DNA of 64,000 bases from Azospirillum canadense (GCF_025961225.1 NZ_JAOQNG010000001.1:967001-1031000), one strand, 5' to 3'; counted from the stretch's first letter, positions 22,564-34,060 are shown. Numbers and translations: made by a program. The notes: generated from the letters alone by a model not told the origin.

Positions 22564-23549
22564 GCGACGCATCCTCCGCAAAGGGCAGGCCCGCCGCCTT
22601 GGGCGCGGGAGCCGCCGACGAGAAGGTGGTGATCCGCCCGGCCGGCGCGGTCCCGACCGGCGTGCGGCCGGGGCCGTCGGTGACGTCCCAGGGCGGCGCC
22701 CCCCAAGGCGCCGCTGCCGCCACAAGCAGAACGGCCGCCCAAACCGCGGCGAAGCCGGCTGCCAAGGGGAAGCCGAAGGCGAAATCCAAGGCGAAGGCCC
22801 GCAAGCCCGCGGTGCCGCGCCGGCCGTTGTCCGAACGGCTGCGGGAGCGGATGCGCGGGCTGCGCTTCCGTTTGCTGCCGCTGACCATCTTCGTCGCCGT
22901 CCTGATGCTGGGTGTGCGGGTCGGCGACCTGTGGCGCGTCGCCACGCGCGAGGCGCGGCTTCCCGACTTCCCGGCGACCTTGGCGCAGGGGCAGGGAACC
23001 GTGGCGCCCTCGCTCCAGATCGCCGCCAACACGCCGAAGACCAACCCGCCGCCCGCAGCCCCGTCGCCCGGCGGCTCCAGCGGCGGCCCGGCGCCGTCCG
23101 CGGCCCCGCCGCCGGACAACGCGGCGCTGGGTCCAGTGAAGAATGAGGAACTGCTCCAGCACTTCGCCGAGCGCCGCGCGGAGATCGAGAAGCGCACCAA
23201 GGAGATCGAGCAGCGCGAGGCGCTCCTGAACGCCGCGGAGAAGCGGATCGACCAGAAGGTCCAGGAGATGGAGAAGGTCCGCGGCGACATCCAGAAGCTG
23301 ATGCGCCAGGGCGACGAGAAGCAGGCGGCGCAGCTGGAAAGCCTCGTGAAGATTTACGAGACGATGAAGCCCAAAGAGGCCGCGCGCATCTTCGAGGAGC
23401 TGGACATGTCCGTGCTGCTCGGCGTGATCGAGCGCATGAAGGAAACCAAGACGGCCCCCATCCTGGCCGCCATGGATCCGGTGAAGGCCAAGGAAGTCAC
23501 CTCCGCCCTGGTGGAACGGCGCGGCCTGCCGTCGGCCCCGACGAAGTGA
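22560..23549 (+). CDS. MotE-like protein (MgtE intracellular N domain)
   Basis: The 329-aa protein has an Ala/Lys/Pro-rich N-terminus, one membrane segment (LLPLTIFVAVLMLGVRVG, residues about 105-122) and a Pro-rich linker. A strong coiled coil (AEIEKRTKEIEQREALL to VQEMEKVRGDIQKLM, residues about 200-260) and an MgtE-N-like module ending LAAMDPVKAKEVTSAL follow. This resembles MotE, the periplasmic chaperone of MotC in Sinorhizobium. Coupling to fliL-fliM-DUF6468 supports a motor role. A gap with an exact CtrA box separates it from the next operon. Confidence 0.75.
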   Translation: MSDASSAKGRPAALGAGAADEKVVIRPAGAVPTGVRPGPSVTSQGGAPQGAAAATSRTAAQTAAKPAAKGKPKAKSKAKARKPAVPRRPLSERLRERMRGLRFRLLPLTIFVAVLMLGVRVGDLWRVATREARLPDFPATLAQGQGTVAPSLQIAANTPKTNPPPAAPSPGGSSGGPAPSAAPPPDNAALGPVKNEELLQHFAERRAEIEKRTKEIEQREALLNAAEKRIDQKVQEMEKVRGDIQKLMRQGDEKQAAQLESLVKIYETMKPKEAARIFEELDMSVLLGVIERMKETKTAPILAAMDPVKAKEVTSALVERRGLPSAPTK

Positions 23550-23617
23550 ACCGGTTCGATCCTCCGGTCTGAACATTTGGTCGCAGCTTGTGCCGTAAAG
23601 TGCCGAATTGTTTCGGC

Positions 23618-23633
23618 TTAACGGCGTGTTAAC
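23618..23633 (+). promoter_or_regulatory. Exact CtrA box upstream of the cheZ-like/MotB operon
   Basis: TTAA-CGGCGTG-TTAAC matches the full consensus TTAA-N7-TTAAC with no mismatch. It lies about 105 bp upstream of the ATG at 23739 and is the best CtrA site in the window. Confidence 0.7.
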
Positions 23634-23738
23634 CGTCCGAAACTAGGTTAAATCAGGCTGACAAAGCTCCGAGTCGGCGGCTGCTGCGCAAGGGCGCGAC
23701 GTTGGGTCATTCCAGCGTCGGCGGGCCGTGCCTGGACC

Positions 23739-24509
23739 ATGCCGACGGACCCGAATGGAACGCCGGCCCGACCAGATATCGGAACCCACATGCCCCCGAC
23801 CGTCTCCTTCTCGCTCGCCGAACAGAAGCATCTGCGCCAGCAGATCGACGCCGCCCACGCCGAAGCGGCCCAGCCGCTGTCGCGCGAGGAGGTGACGGAC
23901 ATCGTCCGCTCCATCCTGTCCACCATGGACGGGGATATTTCCGTCACGGACCTGCGCCTCTACAAGGAGGTGGTGGACCTCGCCCGGTTCATCGAGAACG
24001 CCAAGGGTGAACTGGCAGCGCTCCAGCCCGCGGAGATCCGCGACCAGCACATCCCCAACGCGACGGATGAGCTGGACGCCGTGGTTGGGGCGACGGAGCA
24101 GGCGACCTTCGCCATCTTCGACGCCTGTGACGCCATCTCCGGCATCGCCGGCCAGATCGAGGCGGAACAGGGGGCGAAGCTCACCGACCAGGTCACCAAG
24201 ATCTTCGAGGCCTGCAACTTCCAGGACATCACCGGCCAGCGCATCTCCAAGGTCGTGCGCACGCTGAAGCACATCGAATCGAAGGTCGACATGATCGTCG
24301 CCGCCTTCGGCGACGAGGTGCGCCAAAATCATACGCCGGGCCACACGCGGCCAGCCGCCGCCGCCGTGCCGCACGCCGACCCGGCACCGAACTTCGCCAC
24401 CGACCGACCGGCCGATGACCCGGAAGCGGTGCTGCTGCACGGCCCGCAGAAGACCAGTGCCGCCATGGACCAGGACGAGATCGACCGCCTGCTGGCGAGC
24501 TTCGACTAG
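23739..24509 (+). CDS. CheZ-like protein phosphatase
   Basis: The 256-aa protein has the CheZ signature IFEACNFQDITGQRISKVV; Gln162 is the expected catalytic residue for CheY-P hydrolysis. Long helices precede it (DLRLYKEVVDLARFIENA). A Pro/Ala-rich linker leads to a C-terminal peptide MDQDEIDRLLASFD (243-256), close to the CheY-docking peptide of FliM in this window and analogous to the CheY-binding tail of E. coli CheZ. Start may be ATG 23739 or ATG 23790. It is first in the CtrA-box operon, 3 bp before the next gene. Confidence 0.85.
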   Translation: MPTDPNGTPARPDIGTHMPPTVSFSLAEQKHLRQQIDAAHAEAAQPLSREEVTDIVRSILSTMDGDISVTDLRLYKEVVDLARFIENAKGELAALQPAEIRDQHIPNATDELDAVVGATEQATFAIFDACDAISGIAGQIEAEQGAKLTDQVTKIFEACNFQDITGQRISKVVRTLKHIESKVDMIVAAFGDEVRQNHTPGHTRPAAAAVPHADPAPNFATDRPADDPEAVLLHGPQKTSAAMDQDEIDRLLASFD

Positions 24510-24512
24510 TCC

Positions 24513-25214
24513 ATGGCAGCGCCCGGCCACAGACATCTCGCCACGACCAATCGTCCTGGGTCGAGCAGCCGGCCGAACCCGAACAACGGCAGCATCGTCC
24601 TTCTGCTGTCCTTGTTCCTGCTGCTTCTCGTGTTCTTCATCGTTCTAAACGCCCAGTCGGTGCAGACCACCCACCGTGTCCGCACCGTCCTGGGATCGCT
24701 GGAGCGCAGCTTCCAGGCCTTCTTCATCGACCCTCGTCTGCGCGAACGGACCGACCCCGTGGCGTCGCGCGCCGGCACGGTCTTCGCCGTGCAGCGGCTG
24801 GAAGGCGTGGGCAACCTGTTCGCCACCGCGGTCGCCGTGGCGAAGGTGGAGGCGGTGACCCCCGGCCGTCTGCTGGAGGTGCGCCTGCCGGCGGACGAGC
24901 TGTTCGTGCCCGGCACCGCCGACCTGCGGCCGGACCGCCAGGGACTGATCGACCGCGTTGCGGCAAGCTTGCTGGAGTCCCGCCCCGGCGAGCGGATCGA
25001 GCTGGATGCGCTGCTGGCCATCGGCACCACCTCCGTGCCCAGCCAGCCGCCCGGCCCTGTGGTGCGCGCCGGCGCGCTTGTCCGCGCCCTGGTCGCCGAC
25101 GGCGCCCCGGCCGGATCGGTGACGGTGGGCATCGAACGCGGCGACCCTGGCGCCGTCCGCCTGCTGTTCAGCCTGCGTTTGGCCGACGAGCCGCGCGGGG
25201 AGGGGCGTCGATGA
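24513..25214 (+). CDS. MotB-like membrane protein lacking the stator aspartate
   Basis: The 233-aa protein has a short N-terminus, one strongly hydrophobic segment (SIVLLLSLFLLLLVFFIVLN, about 27-46) and a periplasmic domain loosely like OmpA/MotB (EVRLPADELFVPGTADLRPD; ERIELDALLAIG). Aligned with the MotB downstream, the membrane segment lacks the Asp that carries protons in stators, and peptidoglycan-binding residues are poorly conserved. It therefore cannot be an ordinary stator subunit; a structural partner of the next protein is inferred. It overlaps the next gene (ATGA). Confidence 0.6.
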   Translation: MAAPGHRHLATTNRPGSSSRPNPNNGSIVLLLSLFLLLLVFFIVLNAQSVQTTHRVRTVLGSLERSFQAFFIDPRLRERTDPVASRAGTVFAVQRLEGVGNLFATAVAVAKVEAVTPGRLLEVRLPADELFVPGTADLRPDRQGLIDRVAASLLESRPGERIELDALLAIGTTSVPSQPPGPVVRAGALVRALVADGAPAGSVTVGIERGDPGAVRLLFSLRLADEPRGEGRR

Positions 25215-25897
25215 TTCGCCTGCCGAAGCTCCCCAAGGCCGAGGACAAGAGCGGGGGGCACAACCGCACGATCTGGCTGATCAGCTTCACCGACCTGATG
25301 TCGTTGCTGCTGGCCTTCTTCGTGCTGATGTATTCCATGAGCGAGCCGGAGGCGCAGCGCTGGACCGGCCTGTCGAAGTCGCTGTCGTCGGCCCGCTCCA
25401 CCGCCACCAGCCCGTCCGGCGCCGCGCCGGAGCCGAAGGCGGCCTTCAACGCCGCGACGGTGGAAACGCAGTCCGCGATGAACCTCGACTATCTCGGCGC
25501 GCTGCTGCGGACCCAGACAGGCACCAACGAGGACTTGGCGTCCGTGGAAGTGCGGCGCGAGGACGATCGCGTGGTGATAGGCCTTCCGGGCAGTCTCATG
25601 TTCGACGCGTCCGGGGTTACCTTTACGGATCAGGGGCGCCGCGTGCTGTATCTCCTGGGCGCGGCGGTCGGCCGGATCGGCAACCGCATCGAGGTGGTCG
25701 GCCACGCCGAGCGCGAGGACCAGGCCGACGGGCGGGCCTGGGAGCGGGCGCTGACCCGCTCGGTCGCCATCGCGGCGGCCCTGCGCGAGACGGGGTATAA
25801 GCGCGACCTCGTGGCACGCGGGGTGATGGCGGCGTCCCCGACCTCGACGGGCGGGGCGCGGGTCGACATCGTCGTGCGCGACGAGGCCGAAGGTTAG
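25211..25897 (+). CDS. MotB/OmpA-family protein
   Basis: The 228-aa inner-membrane protein has the MotB membrane motif FTDLMSLLLAFFVLMYSM with the proton-carrying Asp at residue 28. A C-terminal OmpA-like domain (LMFDASGVTFTDQGRRVL, RIEVVGHAER, WERALTRSVAIAAALRETG) should bind peptidoglycan. No motA-type gene is adjacent, so if it is a stator subunit its channel partner is elsewhere. It is translationally coupled to the Asp-less paralogue before it. Confidence 0.85.
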   Translation: MIRLPKLPKAEDKSGGHNRTIWLISFTDLMSLLLAFFVLMYSMSEPEAQRWTGLSKSLSSARSTATSPSGAAPEPKAAFNAATVETQSAMNLDYLGALLRTQTGTNEDLASVEVRREDDRVVIGLPGSLMFDASGVTFTDQGRRVLYLLGAAVGRIGNRIEVVGHAEREDQADGRAWERALTRSVAIAAALRETGYKRDLVARGVMAASPTSTGGARVDIVVRDEAEG

Positions 25898-25928
25898 GGT
25901 GTAGTATCAGGGGCGAAGGGGCAGGTTT

Positions 25929-28900
25929 ATGGGTGGTGGTCCGGCATACCGGCGGTGGCTGTGCGGCTTTGTGGCCGCCACGGCTTTGCTCGCCGTCACG
26001 CCGGCCGTGCAGGCGGTGGAACGGGCAGTGGATGTGCCGGTGCGCGCCGCCGCGCACAAGACCTTCGGGCGCGTCGTCTTCGATTGGCCGCAGCAGGTCG
26101 GCTACAGCGCGACCCTGGAGGGCGACGCGCTGGTCGTCACCTTCGACCAGCCGATCAACGCCGCGCTGGACCGCGCGGTGTCGGCGCTGCCCGCCTATCT
26201 GTCTGGCGTGCGCATCGGCGGCGACGGCAAGTCCGTCACCTTCGACCTGAAGCGCCCCGTCGCGCTGAAGAGTTTCCGCAACGGCAACGCCGTCGCCCTC
26301 GACCTGACCCCCGCCACCGAATCCAAGACCGCCGAGTCCAAGACCCAGGCCGCGAAAGGCGACCCCGCGAAGACCGAGCCTCCGGCCCCGACCCAGGTGG
26401 AGTTGCAGGCGCAGCTCGGTGGCTCGTCCGCATCCCCAGCGGCGGGAAAGGAACCCACGGGATCCGCGGCGGCGCCGTCTGGCGGCAAGGTGGCGGTGCG
26501 CGCCGCCGACACGCCGGCCGAGAGCCGCATGACCTTCACCTGGCCGGGCAATGTGGATTACAAGGTCCAGCGCGAGGGTTCCGCCGTCACCGTGCTGTTC
26601 GACCGCGCCGGAACCTTGGACCTCGCGCCGCTCGCCAAGGCCAAGCTGCGCAACATCGATACTGTGGAGCAGTACCGGCAGCCGAACGGCGCGCTGGCCG
26701 TCACCTTCGCCGCTCCGCAGGACGCTGAGATCAGGGATTCCAAATCCGGCAAGGCGGTCACGCTCAACGTGCTGAACGCCGGCACGCGCAAGGCGGCACC
26801 AGCCGAGGGCACGCCCACGGCGGCCCGCCCGGACCAGCCGTCGCAGCAGGCCGCCTCGCCGGCCGTCGCGCCGCCCGGCGCCACGACCACGACGGTGCGC
26901 CCGCAGCCCGCCAACACCCCGTCGGCCAACACCCCGTCGGCCAACGCGCCCACCGCCCCCGCGCCGACCGCACCCCCGCCGCCCAAGGAAGCGCCGAGCC
27001 TCGCCTCGGCCACGTCCGGTGCCGCCGCGACTGGGGCCAACGCCGCGGTGGCGACCAAGCCCGCGCCCGCCGTCGCATCGCCCGCCCCCGCGCCTGCCCA
27101 GGGTCCCACGCTCGTGTTCGACGCGGGCGGTCCAGCCTCCATCGCCGTCTATCCGCGCGCTGGCCACCTGTACGTCGTCTTCGACAAGCCGCTGCCGATC
27201 GGGGCCGGCAAGGCGCTCGGCGGCGGGACGGAGATGCTGGGGGCCATCGAGCCAGTGCCGGCCACCGGCGGCAGCGCCTTCCGCACCCGGATCGGCCAGA
27301 TGATCTGGCCGAACATCGAACGCCAGGGGACGATGTGGCGGATCACGCCGACGACGCGCCTGACCGGCACGCCGCCCTTTGAACTGCGCATCGACCCGGA
27401 GCCGGACTTCCTGCTCGGCGCGCGGCTCGTGGTGCGGGCGGGGGATGCCGCCTCGGTGGTGACCATCTCCGACCCCGACGTCGGCGACCGTTTGCAGATC
27501 GTGCCGCTGCCGGTGCCGGGGAACGCCATTCCCGAAGCGCACCGCTACCCCGACCTGGAGGTCCTGCCGTCCTACCAGGGCGTCGTGGTGCGGCCGGTCG
27601 CCGACAACGTCACTGTCCGCCCGGTCAAGGAGGGCGTGGAGCTGACGACGGCCGGCGGCCTGCACCTGTCGCCCATGGCCGACACCGGCACGCGCCCCGG
27701 CGGCTCCTCGTCTTCCCCGCCGACTCAGATGGCCGCGGCTCCGCAGGCCCAGGCGCCCTCGCCGGGCGGCGCCTCGCCGCGCGCGCTCACACCGCCGTCC
27801 GATCCCAAGCCGTCGCCGTCCGGCCGGCGCCTGTTCGACCTGCCGGCTTGGCGGAAGGGCGACCTCGACCACTTCACCGACAGCCGGCAGGAGCTTCAGC
27901 TCGCCATCGTCAACGCCCCGGATTCGGACCGGCCGAAGGCGCAGCTCGACCTCGCGCGCTTCTACTTCGCCAACGGCTTCGGGCAGGAGGCGCTGGGGCT
28001 GATGGAGGTCCTGCTCCAGAACCAGCCGGACCTGGAGGGCTGGCCGGAATTCCGCGCCCTGCGTGGGGCGGCTCGCGTGCTGGCCGGTGACGACGACGGA
28101 GCGGCAGAGGATCTGGGCCACCCGACGCTCGCCAACAACAGCGAGGCCGCCCTGTGGCGCGCCGCCATCGCCGCCGACCGGGCCGATTGGCCCACGGCCC
28201 AGGCCGGCTTCAAGGCGGCGGCGCCGATCCTGAATTCCTACCCCGACCCGATTCTGACCAAGCTGGCGGCCCGCGCGGCCGAGGCGGCGCTGGAAACGCG
28301 CGACGCCCCCTTCGCCAAGCGCCTGCTCGACCGCATCGTGGAGCGCGGCGGCGCCGACACGGAGGAGCGGCCGGACATCCAGTATCTCCGCGGCCAACTC
28401 CTCGCCCAGACCGGCGAGACCGACCGCGCGGTGGAGCAGCTGAACGCCGCGTTCAACAGCCTCGACCGCTTCTACCGGACCAAGGCCGGGCTCGCGCTGG
28501 TGAACCTGCAGTTGGCGGAAGGTCGCATGTCGCCGCCCGCCGCGGCCGAGCAGCTGGCCGGCCTGACCTTCACATGGCGCGGCGACGACCTGGAGATGAA
28601 GGTACGCCAACGCATGGGCGAGGTGCTGATCGCCGCCGGTCAGTTCGCCGACGGCTTCAACGCCATGAAGGAAACCGCCGCGCTGGTTGCCGACACACCG
28701 CGCGCCGAGGCCATCACGCGCGAGATGTCGCGCGTCTTCGCCGACCTCTACAAGGACGGGGCGCAGCGCCTGCCGACCATCGACGCGCTCCAGCTCTACG
28801 ACCAGTTCCGCGAGCTGACCCCGGTGGGGGAGGCCGGCGACGAGGTGATCCGGCAGTTGGCCGAGCGGCTGATCTCCGTGGATCTGCTGAACCGCGCCGC

Positions 28901-29528
28901 CGACCTGTTGCAGCATCAGGTCGAATACCGCCTCGCCGGGCAGGACAAGGCCCGTGTCGGCACGCGGCTGGCCTCCGTGCGGTTGCTCGACAACAAGCCG
29001 GACGACGCGCTGAAGGCGCTGGAGCTGTCCAACGTCCCGAACATCCCGCCCGACCTCGCGGCGGAGCGCCGCCTGATGCAGGCCAAGGCTCTGGCCGAAC
29101 TTGGCCGGGGGGACGAGGCGCTGCTGTTGCTTGCCCAGGACGACAGCAAGCCCGCCAACCTGCTGCGGGTGGACATCGCCTGGCGCGGCCAGAAGTGGGA
29201 GGCGGCGGCCTTCGCGCTCAACAAGATCATCGGCGCGCCGCCGTCCGGCAACCAGCCGCTCGACCCGTCCACCTCGCAACTCGTGCTGAACCGCGCGGTG
29301 GCGCTGGCGCTGGCCGGCGACGGCACGGGCCTGAACCTGCTGCGCAAGGATTTCGGCGTCGCCATGGCCGCCGGCCCGGACGCCGACGCCTTCCGCGTCC
29401 TGACCCGGCCGGAGCAGGCGCTCGGCCTGATCGACGTGAACACCGTCCGCTCGCGCGTGGCGGAGGTGGACGTCTTCCAGAAGTTCCTGAAGAACTACAA
29501 GGGCAAGCAGAGCGCCGCGATCAATTGA
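25929..29528 (+). CDS. Giant periplasmic TPR/AMIN-like protein (1199 aa)
   Basis: No named family is certain. A signal peptide (residues 1-29, LLAVTPAVQAVE) is followed by two repeated modules of about 100 residues, one with VVFDWPQQVGYSATLEGDALVVTF and one with MTFTWPGNVDYKVQREGSAVTVLF. These resemble AMIN-like wall-binding domains. A Pro/Ala/Thr-rich linker (about 290-390), further beta-rich modules and a helical TPR-like half (about 640-1190) follow. It begins 31 bp after motB-like in the same operon, so a periplasmic stator-scaffold role, functionally like MotC, is inferred. FimV-like assembly proteins are an alternative. Confidence 0.6.
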   Translation: MGGGPAYRRWLCGFVAATALLAVTPAVQAVERAVDVPVRAAAHKTFGRVVFDWPQQVGYSATLEGDALVVTFDQPINAALDRAVSALPAYLSGVRIGGDGKSVTFDLKRPVALKSFRNGNAVALDLTPATESKTAESKTQAAKGDPAKTEPPAPTQVELQAQLGGSSASPAAGKEPTGSAAAPSGGKVAVRAADTPAESRMTFTWPGNVDYKVQREGSAVTVLFDRAGTLDLAPLAKAKLRNIDTVEQYRQPNGALAVTFAAPQDAEIRDSKSGKAVTLNVLNAGTRKAAPAEGTPTAARPDQPSQQAASPAVAPPGATTTTVRPQPANTPSANTPSANAPTAPAPTAPPPPKEAPSLASATSGAAATGANAAVATKPAPAVASPAPAPAQGPTLVFDAGGPASIAVYPRAGHLYVVFDKPLPIGAGKALGGGTEMLGAIEPVPATGGSAFRTRIGQMIWPNIERQGTMWRITPTTRLTGTPPFELRIDPEPDFLLGARLVVRAGDAASVVTISDPDVGDRLQIVPLPVPGNAIPEAHRYPDLEVLPSYQGVVVRPVADNVTVRPVKEGVELTTAGGLHLSPMADTGTRPGGSSSSPPTQMAAAPQAQAPSPGGASPRALTPPSDPKPSPSGRRLFDLPAWRKGDLDHFTDSRQELQLAIVNAPDSDRPKAQLDLARFYFANGFGQEALGLMEVLLQNQPDLEGWPEFRALRGAARVLAGDDDGAAEDLGHPTLANNSEAALWRAAIAADRADWPTAQAGFKAAAPILNSYPDPILTKLAARAAEAALETRDAPFAKRLLDRIVERGGADTEERPDIQYLRGQLLAQTGETDRAVEQLNAAFNSLDRFYRTKAGLALVNLQLAEGRMSPPAAAEQLAGLTFTWRGDDLEMKVRQRMGEVLIAAGQFADGFNAMKETAALVADTPRAEAITREMSRVFADLYKDGAQRLPTIDALQLYDQFRELTPVGEAGDEVIRQLAERLISVDLLNRAADLLQHQVEYRLAGQDKARVGTRLASVRLLDNKPDDALKALELSNVPNIPPDLAAERRLMQAKALAELGRGDEALLLLAQDDSKPANLLRVDIAWRGQKWEAAAFALNKIIGAPPSGNQPLDPSTSQLVLNRAVALALAGDGTGLNLLRKDFGVAMAAGPDADAFRVLTRPEQALGLIDVNTVRSRVAEVDVFQKFLKNYKGKQSAAIN

Positions 29529-29650
29529 AGCCCGGACGGGATCCGACTTTCGTGATTCGACCGAAGGCTGAAACGCTTCCGTCCTTGCAACGCTGTACGC
29601 GCGTTGCCCGCGGAGACAGGCTCCCACCGCCTGAGTGCAGTTCGTAGTTC

Positions 29651-29735
29651 GTAGGTTGGGTAGAGCCGCAGGCGCAACCCGACATCGTTTGCCCTGCGGC
29701 CTGTGTTGGGTTGCGCTGCGCTCCACCCAACCTAC
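29651..29735. repeat. REP-like inverted repeat (large hairpin)
   Basis: Two arms of about 32-34 nt, 29651-29684 (gtaggttgggtagagc...) and 29704-29735 (...ctccacccaacctac), are imperfect reverse complements around a 19-nt loop. The GTAGGTTGGG...AACCC core is a dispersed repeat type seen in many proteobacteria. It lies between the converging TPR and HNH genes and could also end transcription. Confidence 0.75.
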
Positions 29736-29749
29736 GTGCCCGTGGCCTC

Positions 29750-30058
29750 TCACCGCTTCTTCTTTCCCCGGCCGGACGCGTGGCCGTCCATGAACTCCGG
29801 GGATTTGCGGGCAACCCAGCGGACGAAGGACGCGATCTCCGGATGGGTCCGCAGGCTCTCCACGGTGTGATAATGGTCGCGCAGGTCCTGCTCGGTCAGC
29901 ACCGCGTGGATCTTGGCGTGGCAGATGCGGTGCATGGTCACCGTCGCGCGCCCGCCATAGGTGCGGGGCACCAGATGGTGTTCGTTCAGGCTCGGCCCCG
30001 GCACCATGGGCCGGCCGCAGAGCGGGCAGGGGGGCAGATACGGCTCGGCAACGGGCAT
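29750..30058 (-). CDS. Small HNH-type protein
   Basis: The 102-aa product has a CPLCGRPM zinc-knuckle pair, then NEHHLVPRTYGG and MHRICHAKIHAVLTEQDL, a compact HNH/beta-beta-alpha nuclease-like pattern. The tail is helical and Lys/Arg-rich (ASGRGKKKR). HNH proteins of this size may be nucleases or structural DNA-binding proteins; the activity is unknown. ATG at 30058 lies 7 bp after the upstream kinase gene, so they are probably co-transcribed. Confidence 0.75.
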   Translation of the reverse strand: MPVAEPYLPPCPLCGRPMVPGPSLNEHHLVPRTYGGRATVTMHRICHAKIHAVLTEQDLRDHYHTVESLRTHPEIASFVRWVARKSPEFMDGHASGRGKKKR

Positions 30059-30065
30059 GCGGTCT

Positions 30066-33191
<3,126 letters not shown>

Positions 33192-33346
33192 ACTCCCGTA
33201 TTACTGGTGAATTATGCTTTGTTTACCATCGCAGACTTCGGGTTCGAAGGACACACCTTTAATTGCACGTACCCAAAGGATTCGGAACCGTGCGGGAGGC
33301 CCGCTGTTGGCGGAAGGAGGGGCAGCCGAACGATGGGGGTGCCATC

Positions 33347-33730
33347 ATGAACGACCGAAACCCTGAACGGGCCCGGCCTGAAAGAATTGAGCCTGAAAGA
33401 ATTGGGCCTGAAGGGACCAGGACCGGCACCGCCGGTCCGAACAACATCGGGGCCGGCCCTGGAACCGGTGACCCAAGGCCCGATTATCCGGGCGGGTCGC
33501 CCGTCGACGTCCGGGACGGCACCTTGCGTCGTCACAGGCCGCTCGGCGACACGGATCCGCGCGGCGGCGGGCCGATCCCCGGCCTGTCGTCCGAAGCGGC
33601 GTCGCGCAACGCCATCCACTCCACCATCACGCCGTCCTCGACACGCGGCGGCTGGACGGCGGGTGGCATGGCGATTCCGGCGCTGCTGATCGTGGTGCTG
33701 ATCGTCGCCCTGGCGGCTCTGTTCTTGTGA
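33347..33730 (+). CDS. Tail-anchored small protein of unknown function
   Basis: The family is not recognised. The 127-aa product has a hydrophilic Pro/Arg/Glu/Gly-rich N-terminal part with an imperfect pentapeptide repeat (PERIE, PERIG, PEG) and a single hydrophobic segment at the C-terminus (GMAIPALLIVVLIVALAALF), as in a tail-anchored membrane protein. ATG at 33347 is the likely start; upstream sequence in the same frame overlaps the divergent kinase promoter region. The gene at 33767 follows and may share its transcript. Confidence 0.55.
   Translation: MNDRNPERARPERIEPERIGPEGTRTGTAGPNNIGAGPGTGDPRPDYPGGSPVDVRDGTLRRHRPLGDTDPRGGGPIPGLSSEAASRNAIHSTITPSSTRGGWTAGGMAIPALLIVVLIVALAALFL
33377..33415 (+). 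repeat. 15-bp tandem repeat within the tail-anchored gene
   Basis: CCTGAAAGAATTGAG (33377-33391) is followed by CCTGAAAGAATTGGG (33392-33406) and a partial third unit CCTGAAGGG. It encodes the PERIE/PERIG repeat and is AT-richer than its surroundings. Confidence 0.75.
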
Positions 33731-33766
33731 GGTTGCCTCCCGGAGGAACCGAAGGAGGGAACGAGC

Positions 33767-33991
33767 ATGTCCGAGAAACGAGGCGACGAGCGCGAAGGGC
33801 CGATGACGACCCAGCGCCCGCAGCAGTCCGGCGACAAGCCCGAGGGCGGAAAGCCCGCCGGCCACAAAGAGGGCCGGAAGGCGGAATGCGACAACACCGA
33901 GTTCGGCCAGGCCGCCGGCGCGCCGGGGGGACGCGGCGGTGCCACGCCCTACGGTGGGATCCAGCGGGTGAAGCCGCGCACCGAACGCTGA
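33767..33991 (+). CDS. Small hydrophilic protein of unknown function
   Basis: The family is not recognised. The 74-aa product is Gly/Lys/Glu/Arg-rich with no predicted membrane segment; a short conserved-looking part is AECDNTEFGQAAGAPGG. A strong ribosome site GAAGGAGGGA precedes the ATG at 33767, which supports real translation. It lies 36 bp after the tail-anchored gene and is followed by a clear terminator, so the pair forms a short operon. Confidence 0.6.
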   Translation: MSEKRGDEREGPMTTQRPQQSGDKPEGGKPAGHKEGRKAECDNTEFGQAAGAPGGRGGATPYGGIQRVKPRTER

Positions 33992-34009
33992 ATCAGGGGC
34001 AAGAACGCG

Positions 34010-34035
34010 AAAAGGAGCCGAAACCGGCTCCTTTT
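34010..34035. terminator. Bidirectional intrinsic terminator
   Basis: An 11-bp symmetrical stem AAAAGGAGCCG / CGGCTCCTTTT with a 4-nt loop has T runs on both strands. It lies 18 nt after the gene ending at 33991 and 25 nt from the stop of carA on the other strand, so it probably serves both. Confidence 0.88.
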
Positions 34036-34060
34036 CTTTGTGCGTGCAGTGGTACGCCGC

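Noticed and set aside
25623..29753. 1376-aa open frame on the minus strand opposite the giant TPR gene
   Set aside because: It is Gly/Arg/Val-rich low-complexity sequence with no domain pattern and lies wholly antisense to a gene with signal peptide, modules and proper codon use. It is a GC-rich shadow.
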